Shown: positions 18,182 to 27,237 of the stretch, in pieces
How the letters are laid out: each line of letters starts with the position of its first letter
How positions within the stretch are numbered: the first letter of the stretch is position 1
Assembly: GCF_011617705.1 (NCBI RefSeq)
Contig: NZ_CP050154.1
Location: 1 to 64,000, forward strand
Reading direction: 5' to 3'
Length of the DNA: 64,000 nt
Source of the DNA: Brevibacterium limosum
GTDB lineage: Bacteria > Actinomycetota > Actinomycetes > Actinomycetales > Brevibacteriaceae
Translations under genes and position numbers: made by a program
The notes under the pieces: model-generated
Database searches by the model: none
The model's input: the letters and a program-made list of their open reading frames with translations, nothing else
What the model was told of the DNA's origin: nothing

Positions 18182-20470
18182 CTACCTCTTTTCGGGGTCG
18201 TCGGTCTTGGCGCGGGCCATCGCATCGGCCAGCTGCTGTTCGGGGATCTTCGGGCGTCCGCGTGCGATCGTCTTGACCAAGCCGATCACGAAAACTGCGG
18301 CCAGAGCCAATCCGACCACAGCGGTACCGATGTTCTCCCAATCAGCACGGACCCGGACCATGAGCGATTCGTGCTTGGGCAGGGTCACCTCGTCGGCGGT
18401 GACCATTTCGATCGTCGTCGGCACATCGGCGTTGGCGAGGCCCTCGACGGGCACGTCCACGCGCATCGTCTCCGCGGCGGGCACCTTCACGGTCTCCGTC
18501 TCCTGCGCCCGCAGCTGCGGAGTCGCCGGTCTCATCCGGATCCGCAGAGTCGCCTCGGCGGGGGAATCGTTGACGATCGTGACCGGAATCGTCGTCTTCT
18601 CGCCGGTGACGAGGAGGACGGACGATCCCTTGCGCAGGTGCAGGCTGTCCATGAGCTTCTCGCTCTGTGTGCGGGCCTGGTCGGCGCAGATGTTCGCGTT
18701 ACGGCCCAGAGTCCAGGCCGCCGAGGTGCAGGTGAGCAACTCGCGGTCGAGCCGGATATCGGCGCTGTCCGGGTCGCTGAAGACGCTGTTGAAGTCCTCT
18801 TGGTTCGCCCGGGTCTCGGCCAGGGATTCCACGGCCTTCTTCCGGATGTGCGGGGCGTCGGAATCCGTGCGCAGCAGTCCACGCGCCTCGGAGGGTGAGT
18901 CGAGGATCTCGTCGGTCCCGGTGGGGGCGATCCACGGTGCCGAGCTCAGCTCCTCGACGGTCTGTTCCCAATTCGCCGAGGCGGCCGCCCGCGGGAGCGG
19001 AACGAACAGGCTGCGGGTGCGATAGGGAGCCTCGGATTGGATCACCGCGGACTCTGCGACGAGTTCGGACAGCGGCCCGGCCGGGTTCTCCTCAGCGATC
19101 ACCTCGGCGCTCATATCCGTGAGCTTCGAATCCGAGATGAGAGTGTCGATCGTCGACTCCCCGTCATCGGTGATCGTCGTGTGCGAATGTGCGTCATCGT
19201 GGATGCCGGTGATCGAGGGCTGCTGGCCATCGCTGACGATCGCGGTGGAATTGCCGGACTTCTTCAGCGCACGCAGCCCGTTCTTCGTCGCACTTCCGGC
19301 CACCGGCCAAGCGATATCCGTCCGAGCATCAGGGAAGACGTCCTTGACCACCTCGCGCTGCTTCTGAGCGAAGGTGCTCAACCGGTCGATCTTCGTTCCG
19401 CGCAGAGCACTGAGGTCGGGATCGCCGTATGGCAGAGCGACGATCGTATGCTTCTGCGCCGCTCCCACGAAGTCCTGATACCAGGAGTCGAGGCGTCTGC
19501 GCTGGTCTTCGGCGGCTTCGAGCTCGGCGGCACTGGAATCGGCCTCATCGTTCTCGGGCGCCCCGACCGGCGGTGACTGAGTCTCTTCACCCTTCTCATC
19601 GCCGGGCTCTTCGGTCTCCTCCGGCGCGTCGGCGGGGGGCGGTTCGGCGATCGCGGCTTCGAAGGAGGCGATGATTCGCGGGTCGATCGCCAGAGCGAGC
19701 TCTTTGTGTCGAAGCAGCTTCGCGATCGTATCCAGCGAGCCGCCTTCGGCGATGGCTGCATCGAGCCAGTCGGAAGGGATGAGCCCGCCTTCGGAATGAC
19801 CGGGCAGGGTGACGGGAGCGAGCAGACTGATCTTCGTCTGATCGAACTCCGGGTCCGGGTACCACGTGGTGAAGCCGAGAGCAGAGGCCCGCAGACCGGT
19901 GTCATCGCCGATCTGGACCGCCAATCCCCGTGGGCCCCAGGAACTCACGGGTGAGGACGTGCTCAGGTCGAGGTCGTCGGCAGGCACACGGAACGTGAAC
20001 TCCGCGGTGGCCCCGGGATCGATGGTGTCATCGAAGGAGGTGTCGAGGGCGGTTCCCGAGGAGTCGTCGGAATCGTCGTCCTTGTCCTTCTTCGCCTTCT
20101 CTCTGGCTTCGGTCCCATCGTGTTCGAGGTCGGCGACGGTGCGGTGCTGGGCCTGTCCCTGCTTCCAGGAACTCAGGCGGGATTCGGAATCGAGTTTGCG
20201 GGTCGACATCTGCAGACTCAGGCTCGGCTTCTCGATCGCCTTCTTCGTCGTGTTCGAGATCTTTCCGCGCACGGTCAGTGTGCCTTTGTCATCGATCCAG
20301 GGAGTCACCTCGTCGAGGGTGATCGAGACCTCGTCCTTGTCCGCATCGGTGCTGGCGGCGGCGGGGGCGGCCGTCAGCAGCGGGTATGCGAAAACCGGCC
20401 CTGCGAGCAGCAGGAGCGTGCTCAGCAGGGCGGTGAGGAATCGCAGTCGGCGGATGGGAATGGGTTTCAC
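18182..20470 (-). CDS. DUF6049 family exported membrane protein
   Basis: A 762-aa protein with an N-terminal signal or anchor segment (FLTALLSTLLLLAGPVFAYPLL) and one C-terminal membrane helix (GTAVVGLALAAVFVIGLV) followed by a short basic tail, so most of it is outside the membrane. An acidic Glu/Asp/Pro-rich insert lies near 280-325. Genes of this family sit between the Nudix gene and murJ throughout Actinobacteria, suggesting a cell-envelope role; its function is not known to me. GTG start overlaps the Nudix stop by 4 bases. Confidence 0.85.
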   Translation of the reverse strand: MKPIPIRRLRFLTALLSTLLLLAGPVFAYPLLTAAPAAASTDADKDEVSITLDEVTPWIDDKGTLTVRGKISNTTKKAIEKPSLSLQMSTRKLDSESRLSSWKQGQAQHRTVADLEHDGTEAREKAKKDKDDDSDDSSGTALDTSFDDTIDPGATAEFTFRVPADDLDLSTSSPVSSWGPRGLAVQIGDDTGLRASALGFTTWYPDPEFDQTKISLLAPVTLPGHSEGGLIPSDWLDAAIAEGGSLDTIAKLLRHKELALAIDPRIIASFEAAIAEPPPADAPEETEEPGDEKGEETQSPPVGAPENDEADSSAAELEAAEDQRRRLDSWYQDFVGAAQKHTIVALPYGDPDLSALRGTKIDRLSTFAQKQREVVKDVFPDARTDIAWPVAGSATKNGLRALKKSGNSTAIVSDGQQPSITGIHDDAHSHTTITDDGESTIDTLISDSKLTDMSAEVIAEENPAGPLSELVAESAVIQSEAPYRTRSLFVPLPRAAASANWEQTVEELSSAPWIAPTGTDEILDSPSEARGLLRTDSDAPHIRKKAVESLAETRANQEDFNSVFSDPDSADIRLDRELLTCTSAAWTLGRNANICADQARTQSEKLMDSLHLRKGSSVLLVTGEKTTIPVTIVNDSPAEATLRIRMRPATPQLRAQETETVKVPAAETMRVDVPVEGLANADVPTTIEMVTADEVTLPKHESLMVRVRADWENIGTAVVGLALAAVFVIGLVKTIARGRPKIPEQQLADAMARAKTDDPEKR

Positions 20471-20955
20471 TGCTCCAGTCGGGACACCATCGGTCGGGCG
20501 GCGGCGACGATTCGGCGCTCATTGGCGAACGAGAGTCGCGAACGCAGGTCATTGAAGGGCACCCACGCCGCATCGATCGCTTCTTGGTCAGGATCATTAT
20601 CCACGGTCAGAGTCCCCGCCTGTGCACGCAGCAGGAAATGGTGGACGAGTTTGTGGATCCGGATTCCGGTCACGGTGAACCAGTAGTCGACGGTTCCCAG
20701 CGGGCAGATGATCTGCCCCGCGATCCCGGTCTCCTCTTCGACCTCACGGCGGGCCGCCTCGGCGGGGGTCTCCGTTCCTTCGAGATGCCCCTTGGGAAGG
20801 CACCACTCGATCCGACCGGCGCGATTGATGCGGGCGATGACGGCCACAGCCAGCAACGGATGGGAGAAGTCGACAACGATGCCACCGGCGGAGATCTCCT
20901 CCACTGTGGTGCGGCGGGACGTGCGGGGTCCCGGCTTGGGCATCGGTGTGGTCAT
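20467..20955 (-). CDS. Nudix hydrolase (MutT4-like)
   Basis: A 162-aa pyrophosphatase of the Nudix family. The Nudix box is complete: GHLEGTETPAEAARREVEEETGI. The position beside DUF6049 and opposite the tRNA nucleotidyltransferase matches mycobacterial mutT4 (Rv3908), but the substrate cannot be read from sequence. It is first in the minus-strand Nudix-DUF6049-murJ-pseudokinase operon. ATG start, divergent from the nucleotidyltransferase gene across 139 bases that should carry both promoters. Confidence 0.92.
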   Translation of the reverse strand: MTTPMPKPGPRTSRRTTVEEISAGGIVVDFSHPLLAVAVIARINRAGRIEWCLPKGHLEGTETPAEAARREVEEETGIAGQIICPLGTVDYWFTVTGIRIHKLVHHFLLRAQAGTLTVDNDPDQEAIDAAWVPFNDLRSRLSFANERRIVAAARPMVSRLEQ

Positions 20956-21094
20956 TCTCCTACCTTAGTAGGCGAAGCTTGGAAGTTTCGTGTCATCGGC
21001 TCCCGGTAGGCTTATGGAGACCGGAACTCGCGCCCGGACGCGGGAGGCGAGTTCCCCTGGGCAAGAGCAGAAATCACAGAATCGAAGGAGCTCG

Positions 21095-22570
21095 GTGGAT
21101 CCGCAGACCGCGCACAACCGACTGCACGACAAGCTCGATGAGCTCGAGCATATCCTCGGCCCGCTGGGTCAGAGGTTCTCCTCAGCCGGTTTCGAACTCG
21201 CCCTCGTCGGCGGTTCCGTCCGTGATGCGCTGCTCGGCCGCCCCATGCCCGACCTCGACTTCACCACCGATGCCCACCCCGACGCCATCCTCGGACTGAT
21301 CGCCGGCTGGGTCGACACGCACTGGGACATCGGACGCGAATTCGGCACCATCGGGGCCGTGAAGTCCGGCGTGCAGATCGAGATCACGACCTACCGAGCC
21401 GAAGCCTATGAAGAGGACTCGCGCAAACCGATGGTGGCCTTCGGCACGGACCTCGACGCCGACCTCGTCCGCCGTGACTTCACGATCGGGGCGATGGCGA
21501 TCCGTCTGCCCTCGAAGACCTTCGTCGATCCGCATCAGGGTTTCGACGACCTCATCGCCGGACGCATCCGCACCCCAGGTAGGGCCGCGGACTCGTTCTC
21601 CGATGATCCGCTGCGGATGATGCGCGCAGCTCGGTTCACTTCCCAGCTCGGACTCGATCCCGTCGCCGAGGTGGAAGAGGCGATGACGGCGATGGCCGAT
21701 CGGATCGAGATCATCTCCGCCGAACGCGTCCAGGTCGAACTCCTCAAACTCATCACCGGTAGCGATCCCGTCGCCGGAATCGACCTGCTGGTGCGCACCG
21801 GCATCGCCGACCATGTTCTGCCCGAGGTGTCCGGACTCCAGCTCGAGACGGACGAGCATCATCGGCACAAGGACGTCTACCAGCATTCTCTGACCGTGCT
21901 GCGTCAGGCCGTCGAACTCGAGAGCCGGTACGCCGCGGCTCAGGAGGAAGCCGGAATGGCCGACGACGACCCGCAGCGCCTGCGCGTGCCGGACTTCGTC
22001 GTCCGCTTCGCGGCGCTGATGCATGATGTCGGCAAACCCGCCACTCGCCGTTTCCAGCCCGGTGGCGCAGTGACCTTCTACCACCACGATGCGGTGGGTG
22101 CGAAGCTCACCGCCAAGCGGATGAAGGCGCTGCGCTTCGACAAGGACACGACGAAGGCGGTCGGCCGCCTCGTCGAACTGCATCTGCGCTTCTACGGCTA
22201 CGGCGATGCCGGGTGGACGGATTCTGCGGTGCGTCGCTATGTCACGGACGCCGGACGGCTGCTCTCGCGCCTGCACATCCTCACCCGCGCAGATGTGACC
22301 ACCCGCAACAGACGCAAAGCCGACCGGCTGGCGTTCGCCTATGACGACCTGGAAGCGCGCATCGAGGCCCTGGCGAAGCAGGAGGAACTCGATTCGATCC
22401 GTCCGGATCTCGACGGTCGGCAGATCATGGGGATCCTCGATATCGAACCATCGCCGCTGGTGGGCAAGGCGTACAAACATCTGCTCGAGCTGCGGATGGA
22501 GCACGGGCCTCTTGGTCCGCAGCGCGCCGAAGCGGAACTGCGCTCCTGGTGGGAGACCCACGGTCAGTGA
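21095..22570 (+). CDS. pcnA: CCA tRNA nucleotidyltransferase
   Basis: Adds or repairs the 3' CCA of tRNAs; 491 aa. The polymerase core shows ALVGGSVRDALLGR, the metal-binding PDLDFTTDA and the RRDFTIGAMAIR template motif. A C-terminal HD domain follows (HHRHKDVYQHSL, RFAALMHDVGKPATR). I chose GTG at 21095, preceded by AAGGAG with a 6-base gap; the frame stays open further upstream to 20990, but that part lies in the divergent promoter region and looks non-coding. Actinobacterial genes of this position are often named pcnA. Confidence 0.94.
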   Translation: MDPQTAHNRLHDKLDELEHILGPLGQRFSSAGFELALVGGSVRDALLGRPMPDLDFTTDAHPDAILGLIAGWVDTHWDIGREFGTIGAVKSGVQIEITTYRAEAYEEDSRKPMVAFGTDLDADLVRRDFTIGAMAIRLPSKTFVDPHQGFDDLIAGRIRTPGRAADSFSDDPLRMMRAARFTSQLGLDPVAEVEEAMTAMADRIEIISAERVQVELLKLITGSDPVAGIDLLVRTGIADHVLPEVSGLQLETDEHHRHKDVYQHSLTVLRQAVELESRYAAAQEEAGMADDDPQRLRVPDFVVRFAALMHDVGKPATRRFQPGGAVTFYHHDAVGAKLTAKRMKALRFDKDTTKAVGRLVELHLRFYGYGDAGWTDSAVRRYVTDAGRLLSRLHILTRADVTTRNRRKADRLAFAYDDLEARIEALAKQEELDSIRPDLDGRQIMGILDIEPSPLVGKAYKHLLELRMEHGPLGPQRAEAELRSWWETHGQ

Positions 22571-22587
22571 CCGACCCCCACTTACTC

Positions 22588-22601
22588 ACCGAACGATCAG
22601 T
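22588..22601. promoter_or_regulatory. Possible TetR-type operator before the acyl-CoA synthetase
   Basis: ACCGAACGATCAGT is a near-palindrome (10 of 14 positions symmetric) of the ACCGA-type seen for TetR repressors of fatty and aromatic acid genes, 78 bases before the start at 22679. A second small inverted repeat, ATCAGTGCTGAT, overlaps it. No regulator gene is adjacent, so this is only a suggestion. Confidence 0.3.
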
Positions 22602-22678
22602 GCTGATAGCTTCGTAATCGTTTAGATTTGTGTTTGACGTCACAGGCTGTGGCGGAGGCGAGAGGTGAGGAGACCACA

Positions 22679-24385
22679 ATGACAGTGACCGAGGAATTCC
22701 GCGCGGCCCGCGACAAGCTGATCGAACTCCGCAGCGACTACGAGGCCGCCCGCGAACAGTTCGGATGGCCGCGGCTCACACACTTCAACTTCGCACTCGA
22801 CTGGTTCGACGAGATCGCCGAGAACAACGACAAGCCGGCTCTGTGGATCGTCGAACAGGACGGTTCCGAGGGCAAGTGGAGCTTCGCGGAACTCTCCGCC
22901 CGTTCGAACCAGGTGGCGAATCATTTCCGCCGGGCCGGGATCAAGCGCGGGGACCATGTCATGGTCATGCTCAACAACCAGGTCGAGCTGTGGGAGACGA
23001 TGCTCGCCGGGATCAAGCTCGGTGCCGTGCTCATGCCCGCAACCACGCAGCTGGGCCCCATCGACCTCACCGACCGTGCCGAGCGTGGGCACGCCGAGTT
23101 CGTCGTCGCCGGCGTCGAGGATGCCGCGAAGTTCGATGACGTCGAAGTCGATGTCGTCCGCATCGTCGTCGGCGGGGAGCCCACCCGCCAGCAGGACTAC
23201 AGCTACTCCGACGTCGATGATGAGAGCACCGAATTCGACCCGCAGGGCACGTCGCGCGCCGATGATCTGATGCTGCTCTACTTCACTTCGGGCACCACCT
23301 CGAAGGCGAAGATGGTCGCCCACACCCATGTCTCCTACCCTGTCGGCCATCTCTCGACGATGTACTGGATGGGGCTGACACCCGGCGACGTCCACCTCAA
23401 CGTCGCCTCGCCCGGTTGGGCCAAGCACGCTTGGTCGAATATCTTCGCCCCGTGGATCGCCGAAGCCTGTGTCTTCCTCTACAACTACTCGCGCTTCGAC
23501 GCCAACGCCCTGATGGAGACCATGGATCGAGTGGGAGTGACGAGCTTCTGCGCCCCGCCGACCGTATGGCGCATGCTCATCCAGGCCGACCTGGGCCACC
23601 TGAAGAATCCCCCGACGAAGGCCCTCGGCGCCGGTGAACCGCTCAATCCCGAGATCATCGACCGCGTTCACAGCGAATGGGGTGTGCTCATCCGCGATGG
23701 CTTCGGCCAGACCGAATCGACCCTCCAGATCGGCAACTCACCTGATCAGGAGCTCAAGTACGGTTCGATGGGCAAGGCGCTGCCCGGATTCGACGTCGTT
23801 CTCATCGACCCGGCGACCGGTGAGGAGGGCAACGAGGGCGAGATCTGCCTGCGCCTCGATCCTCGTCCCATCGGCCTGACCACCGGCTACTGGAGCAACG
23901 CGGAGAAGACCGCAGAGGCTTTCGAAGGCGGCGTCTACCACACCGGTGACGTGGCCTCTCGCGATGAGGACGGATACATCACCTATGTCGGTCGCGCCGA
24001 CGATGTGTTCAAGGCCAGCGACTACCGACTCTCCCCCTTCGAGCTCGAAAGCGTGCTGATCGAACACGAGGCCGTCGCCGAGGCGGCCGTTGTGCCCTCG
24101 CCGGATCCGGTGCGACTGGCTGTGCCCAAGGCCTATGTCGTCGTGTCGAGCAGGTTCGAGGCCGACGCCGAGACCGCGCGTTCGATCCTCGCCTACTGCC
24201 GTGAGCACCTGGCACCGTACAAGCGCATCCGCCGGCTCGAGTTCGCCGAGCTGCCGAAGACGATCTCCGGAAAGATCCGTCGTGTCGAGCTGCGGGCGCG
24301 TGAAGACCAGCTGCACCCATTCAGCGGTGAACCCGCCGTCGAGGGCAACGAGTACGCCGATACGGACTTCGAGCTCAAGAGCTGA
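22679..24385 (+). CDS. AMP-dependent acyl-CoA synthetase (medium-chain type)
   Basis: A 568-aa adenylate-forming enzyme that activates a carboxylic acid to its CoA thioester. The phosphate loop reads LYFTSGTTSKAKMV, followed by DGFGQTE, the hinge YHTGDVASRDEDGYITYVGR and the C-terminal catalytic lysine motif LPKTISGKIRR. The overall pattern resembles the medium-chain or branched-chain acyl-CoA synthetases (MACS/MbcS type), but the exact acid is unclear. ATG at 22679 has GTGAGGAG upstream. It is followed by a repeat-bearing gap and stands alone. Confidence 0.9.
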   Translation: MTVTEEFRAARDKLIELRSDYEAAREQFGWPRLTHFNFALDWFDEIAENNDKPALWIVEQDGSEGKWSFAELSARSNQVANHFRRAGIKRGDHVMVMLNNQVELWETMLAGIKLGAVLMPATTQLGPIDLTDRAERGHAEFVVAGVEDAAKFDDVEVDVVRIVVGGEPTRQQDYSYSDVDDESTEFDPQGTSRADDLMLLYFTSGTTSKAKMVAHTHVSYPVGHLSTMYWMGLTPGDVHLNVASPGWAKHAWSNIFAPWIAEACVFLYNYSRFDANALMETMDRVGVTSFCAPPTVWRMLIQADLGHLKNPPTKALGAGEPLNPEIIDRVHSEWGVLIRDGFGQTESTLQIGNSPDQELKYGSMGKALPGFDVVLIDPATGEEGNEGEICLRLDPRPIGLTTGYWSNAEKTAEAFEGGVYHTGDVASRDEDGYITYVGRADDVFKASDYRLSPFELESVLIEHEAVAEAAVVPSPDPVRLAVPKAYVVVSSRFEADAETARSILAYCREHLAPYKRIRRLEFAELPKTISGKIRRVELRAREDQLHPFSGEPAVEGNEYADTDFELKS

Positions 24386-24406
24386 GGGTGCAGCGGCGCT
24401 CGGTCA

Positions 24407-24521
24407 AGCGGGCCCCCGCTTTTCGACCGTTACCCGGACCGAAGAGCGGGCCCGCGCTTGATCGGGGCGCGGAGTGTCGGTGGGAGCCGTAAAGCGGGTC
24501 CGCGCTTGGACGGGGCGCGGA
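24407..24521. repeat. GC-rich interspersed direct repeats after the acyl-CoA synthetase
   Basis: Within the 406-base gap 24386-24791, a 29-base unit starting AGCGGGCCCGCGCTTG (24445-24473) recurs at 24493-24521 with three differences, and a shortened copy begins at 24407. Each copy can fold on itself; the first (24406-24423) ends in TTTT and may be the terminator of the synthetase gene. The remaining 270 bases before ponA look like its promoter and leader, with no gene. Confidence 0.6.
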
Positions 24522-24791
24522 CTTGCGTTGCGTGGGGTCGGCAGCTGAATGTGAGCAAACACGCATCCGTCATGGTTGATTCTTCGCCCGTGAATTAAAA
24601 TGCCTGGTGAGACGCCGAGTTCCAGGTTACTCACAGAACTGTTCGGTAACCCCGTGCCTCTGCAGCGTGTCAGGCTCAGCACTTTTTCACCCTCTACTAA
24701 AGAAGGCGTGCGAGACTGATTGGCGTCTTTGACCTTTTTCGGACCTCGTCGCCACGCATCGCGGCAGGCTGACTGACCTGGAGGACCTTGG

Positions 24792-27221
24792 GTGGCTAAG
24801 GGACAACACACAGCCAAAAATATCGGCAGGAGTACGAAGAACCTGCTCAACTACCCCAGAGCGGGTGTGAGCGGATGGACTCGTTTCCTGCCGAGCATCC
24901 GCGTGCTCGTCGTCGGCGGGCTCAGCCTCGTCATCGCCCTGTGCGTGGCTTTCGCCGTCGGGTATGCCGCCACCGACATCCCTGAGCCGAACCTCGAGGC
25001 GACCGGTCAGACCTCGACGATCTACTACAGCGACGGCAAGACGCCCATCGGTCAGTACAAGGTCGAGGACCGCAAGTCCGTGGAGATCGATGAGATCTCC
25101 GAACCCATGCAGAAGGCCGCGATCGCCGCAGAGGACACCTCCTTCTACGAGAACCGCGGCATCTCGATCAAGGGTCTCTCCCGAGCCGTCGTCGGCGTGG
25201 CCACGAACAAATACGCGGGCGGCGGTTCGACGATCACCCAGCAGTACGTGAAGAACTTCTACCTCACGAACGAGCACTCGCTTGATCGCAAGGTCAAGGA
25301 GATGTTCATCTCGCTCAAGATCGACCAGCAGCAGTCGAAGGACGAGATCCTCGCGAACTACCTCAACACCATCTACCTCGGCCGTCGCTCCTACGGCGTC
25401 GAGGTGGCAGCACAGAACTACTTCGACAAGCCGGCCTCGGAACTCAACGTCAGCGAGTCCGCTCTGCTGGCCGCGATGATCCAGCGCCCCGGTGCCGCCG
25501 ACCCCTCGGACAACCCCGAGGCCTATGAAGACCGCTTCAACTATGTGGTCAAGAACATGGTCGACGAGGGCTTCCTCACCGAAGAGCAGGCCGCAAAGGT
25601 CGAGCTGCCGGACGTGAGGAAGCAGAACAAGGAGTCCTCACTGTCGGGTCAGAAGGGCTACATGTGGGACTTCGTCCGCCGTGAGGCGTTGAAGAAGCTC
25701 GACATCGACGAAGCACAGCTCGATCGCGGCGGATACAACATCGTCACCACCTTCGACAAGGATCGGATGAAGGCCGCCGAGCAGGCCATCAAGACGCTCC
25801 CGCAGGACCAGCCCGAAGGCATGCAGGCCGGACTCGTCTCGATCGACCCGGACGACGGCGGTATCGAAGCCTTCTACGGCGGCAAGAACTATCTCGACCA
25901 GGCGTTCAACGCCTCGACACAGAGCCATGTGCAGGCCGGTTCGACGTTCAAGCCCTTCGCGCTCGTCGCAGGGCTCGAGAACGGTGTGCGGCTGACTGAC
26001 ACGTATCCTGGATCCAGCCCGACCTCGATCGACAACAACGGCAAGCCGTGGCTGGTGAACAACTTCGGCGGCTCGAGCTACGGACCGGTGAGCCTGCTCA
26101 AGGCGACGCAGTCCTCGATCAACACCGCCTATGCCGCGCTCAATGTGCAGGTGGGTACGGACAAGACGATCGACGCTGCCACTCGAGCGGGAGTCGGTCC
26201 TGCTTGCACCGAAAAGGAGGTGAAGGCAGGCAACACCGGCGGCTGCACACTAGACATGGATGCGGCGAATCCGTCCACCGTGCTCGGTACCCCGAGTGTC
26301 AAGCCCCTCGATATGGCCTCGGCATATGCGACCTTCGCAGCCAATGGCGTTCACCACGAGACCCACTCGATCAAGAAGGTCACGAAGGGCGCCGAGGACA
26401 AGGAAGTGTACAAGGGCGAGACCAAGGGCAAGCGCGTCTTCGACAAGGCTGTTGGTGCCGAGACCTCGTACGCTCTGAGTCAGGTGGTCAACGGCGGTTC
26501 GGGCAGCTACGCCCAGAACCTCGGCCGGCCAGCTGCCGGCAAGACCGGTACGACGACGGGCAATACTGCGGCCTGGTTCTCCGGCTACACCCCGAATCTC
26601 GCGACCTCGGTCGTGCTCTACCGTGAGGTCGACGGTAAGCAGATGTCGATAGGTGCCTACGGCGGACGTGGCGAAGTCACCGGTGGATCGTTCCCGGTCC
26701 AGGTGTGGACCGACTACATGCAGAAGGCTCTCCAGGGTGAGAAGGTCGAACAGTTCCCGGCCCGCGGTGAACTGCCTGATAAGCCCAAGCCGAAGAATAC
26801 GAATGAGCCGGCCGCTCCGAAGCCCGAACCCAAGGCACCGTCGGGCAGCAACGACGGCAGCGACGGGGGCAATGACGAGGAAGAGCCCAAGGCTCCGATC
26901 GAGACGCCGAAGGACGACGAGGACAAGGACAAGGACTCCGAGGGAGACGAGAAGGGCAAGGAAGAAGGCTCGAAGGACGGCTCCGACGAAGATTCGAGGG
27001 ACTCCGACGGTAAGGACGGCGGGTCCGAAGACGGAGGCGGTGGCGACACCGGCGGCGACGGACCTGGCAACGGCTCTGACAACGGAAACGGCAGCGACTC
27101 CGGCGGCGGAGGCGACTCCCCTGGCGGTGGCGACAGCAAGAACGGTGGCGGCGAAATCACCGGTGGTGATGGAGGCGGCAGCACAGATGGTGATGATGGA
27201 CCTCTTGGTGTCGGTGGCTGA
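24792..27221 (+). CDS. ponA: Class A penicillin-binding protein (transglycosylase/transpeptidase)
   Basis: Bifunctional peptidoglycan synthase of 809 aa. A short cytoplasmic part is followed by one membrane anchor (about residues 38-58), then a GT51 glycosyltransferase domain with AAEDTSFYENRGIS and GGSTITQQYVKN. The transpeptidase domain has the SxxK serine in GSTFKPF, SSIN as the SxN motif, and KTGTTTGNTAAW. The last 150 residues are a low-complexity Lys/Asp/Glu then Gly/Asp/Ser tail, common in actinobacterial PBPs. GTG start with GGAGGACC upstream. The order ponA, GT87-like gene, rpsF matches Rv0050-Rv0053. Confidence 0.94.
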   Translation: MAKGQHTAKNIGRSTKNLLNYPRAGVSGWTRFLPSIRVLVVGGLSLVIALCVAFAVGYAATDIPEPNLEATGQTSTIYYSDGKTPIGQYKVEDRKSVEIDEISEPMQKAAIAAEDTSFYENRGISIKGLSRAVVGVATNKYAGGGSTITQQYVKNFYLTNEHSLDRKVKEMFISLKIDQQQSKDEILANYLNTIYLGRRSYGVEVAAQNYFDKPASELNVSESALLAAMIQRPGAADPSDNPEAYEDRFNYVVKNMVDEGFLTEEQAAKVELPDVRKQNKESSLSGQKGYMWDFVRREALKKLDIDEAQLDRGGYNIVTTFDKDRMKAAEQAIKTLPQDQPEGMQAGLVSIDPDDGGIEAFYGGKNYLDQAFNASTQSHVQAGSTFKPFALVAGLENGVRLTDTYPGSSPTSIDNNGKPWLVNNFGGSSYGPVSLLKATQSSINTAYAALNVQVGTDKTIDAATRAGVGPACTEKEVKAGNTGGCTLDMDAANPSTVLGTPSVKPLDMASAYATFAANGVHHETHSIKKVTKGAEDKEVYKGETKGKRVFDKAVGAETSYALSQVVNGGSGSYAQNLGRPAAGKTGTTTGNTAAWFSGYTPNLATSVVLYREVDGKQMSIGAYGGRGEVTGGSFPVQVWTDYMQKALQGEKVEQFPARGELPDKPKPKNTNEPAAPKPEPKAPSGSNDGSDGGNDEEEPKAPIETPKDDEDKDKDSEGDEKGKEEGSKDGSDEDSRDSDGKDGGSEDGGGGDTGGDGPGNGSDNGNGSDSGGGGDSPGGGDSKNGGGEITGGDGGGSTDGDDGPLGVGG

Positions 27222-27237
27222 CCGGTAACCTCGAGTC

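Noticed and set aside
20990..21094. Upstream extension of the tRNA nucleotidyltransferase
   Set aside because: Lies in the divergent promoter gap; GTG at 21095 has the only good ribosome-binding site.
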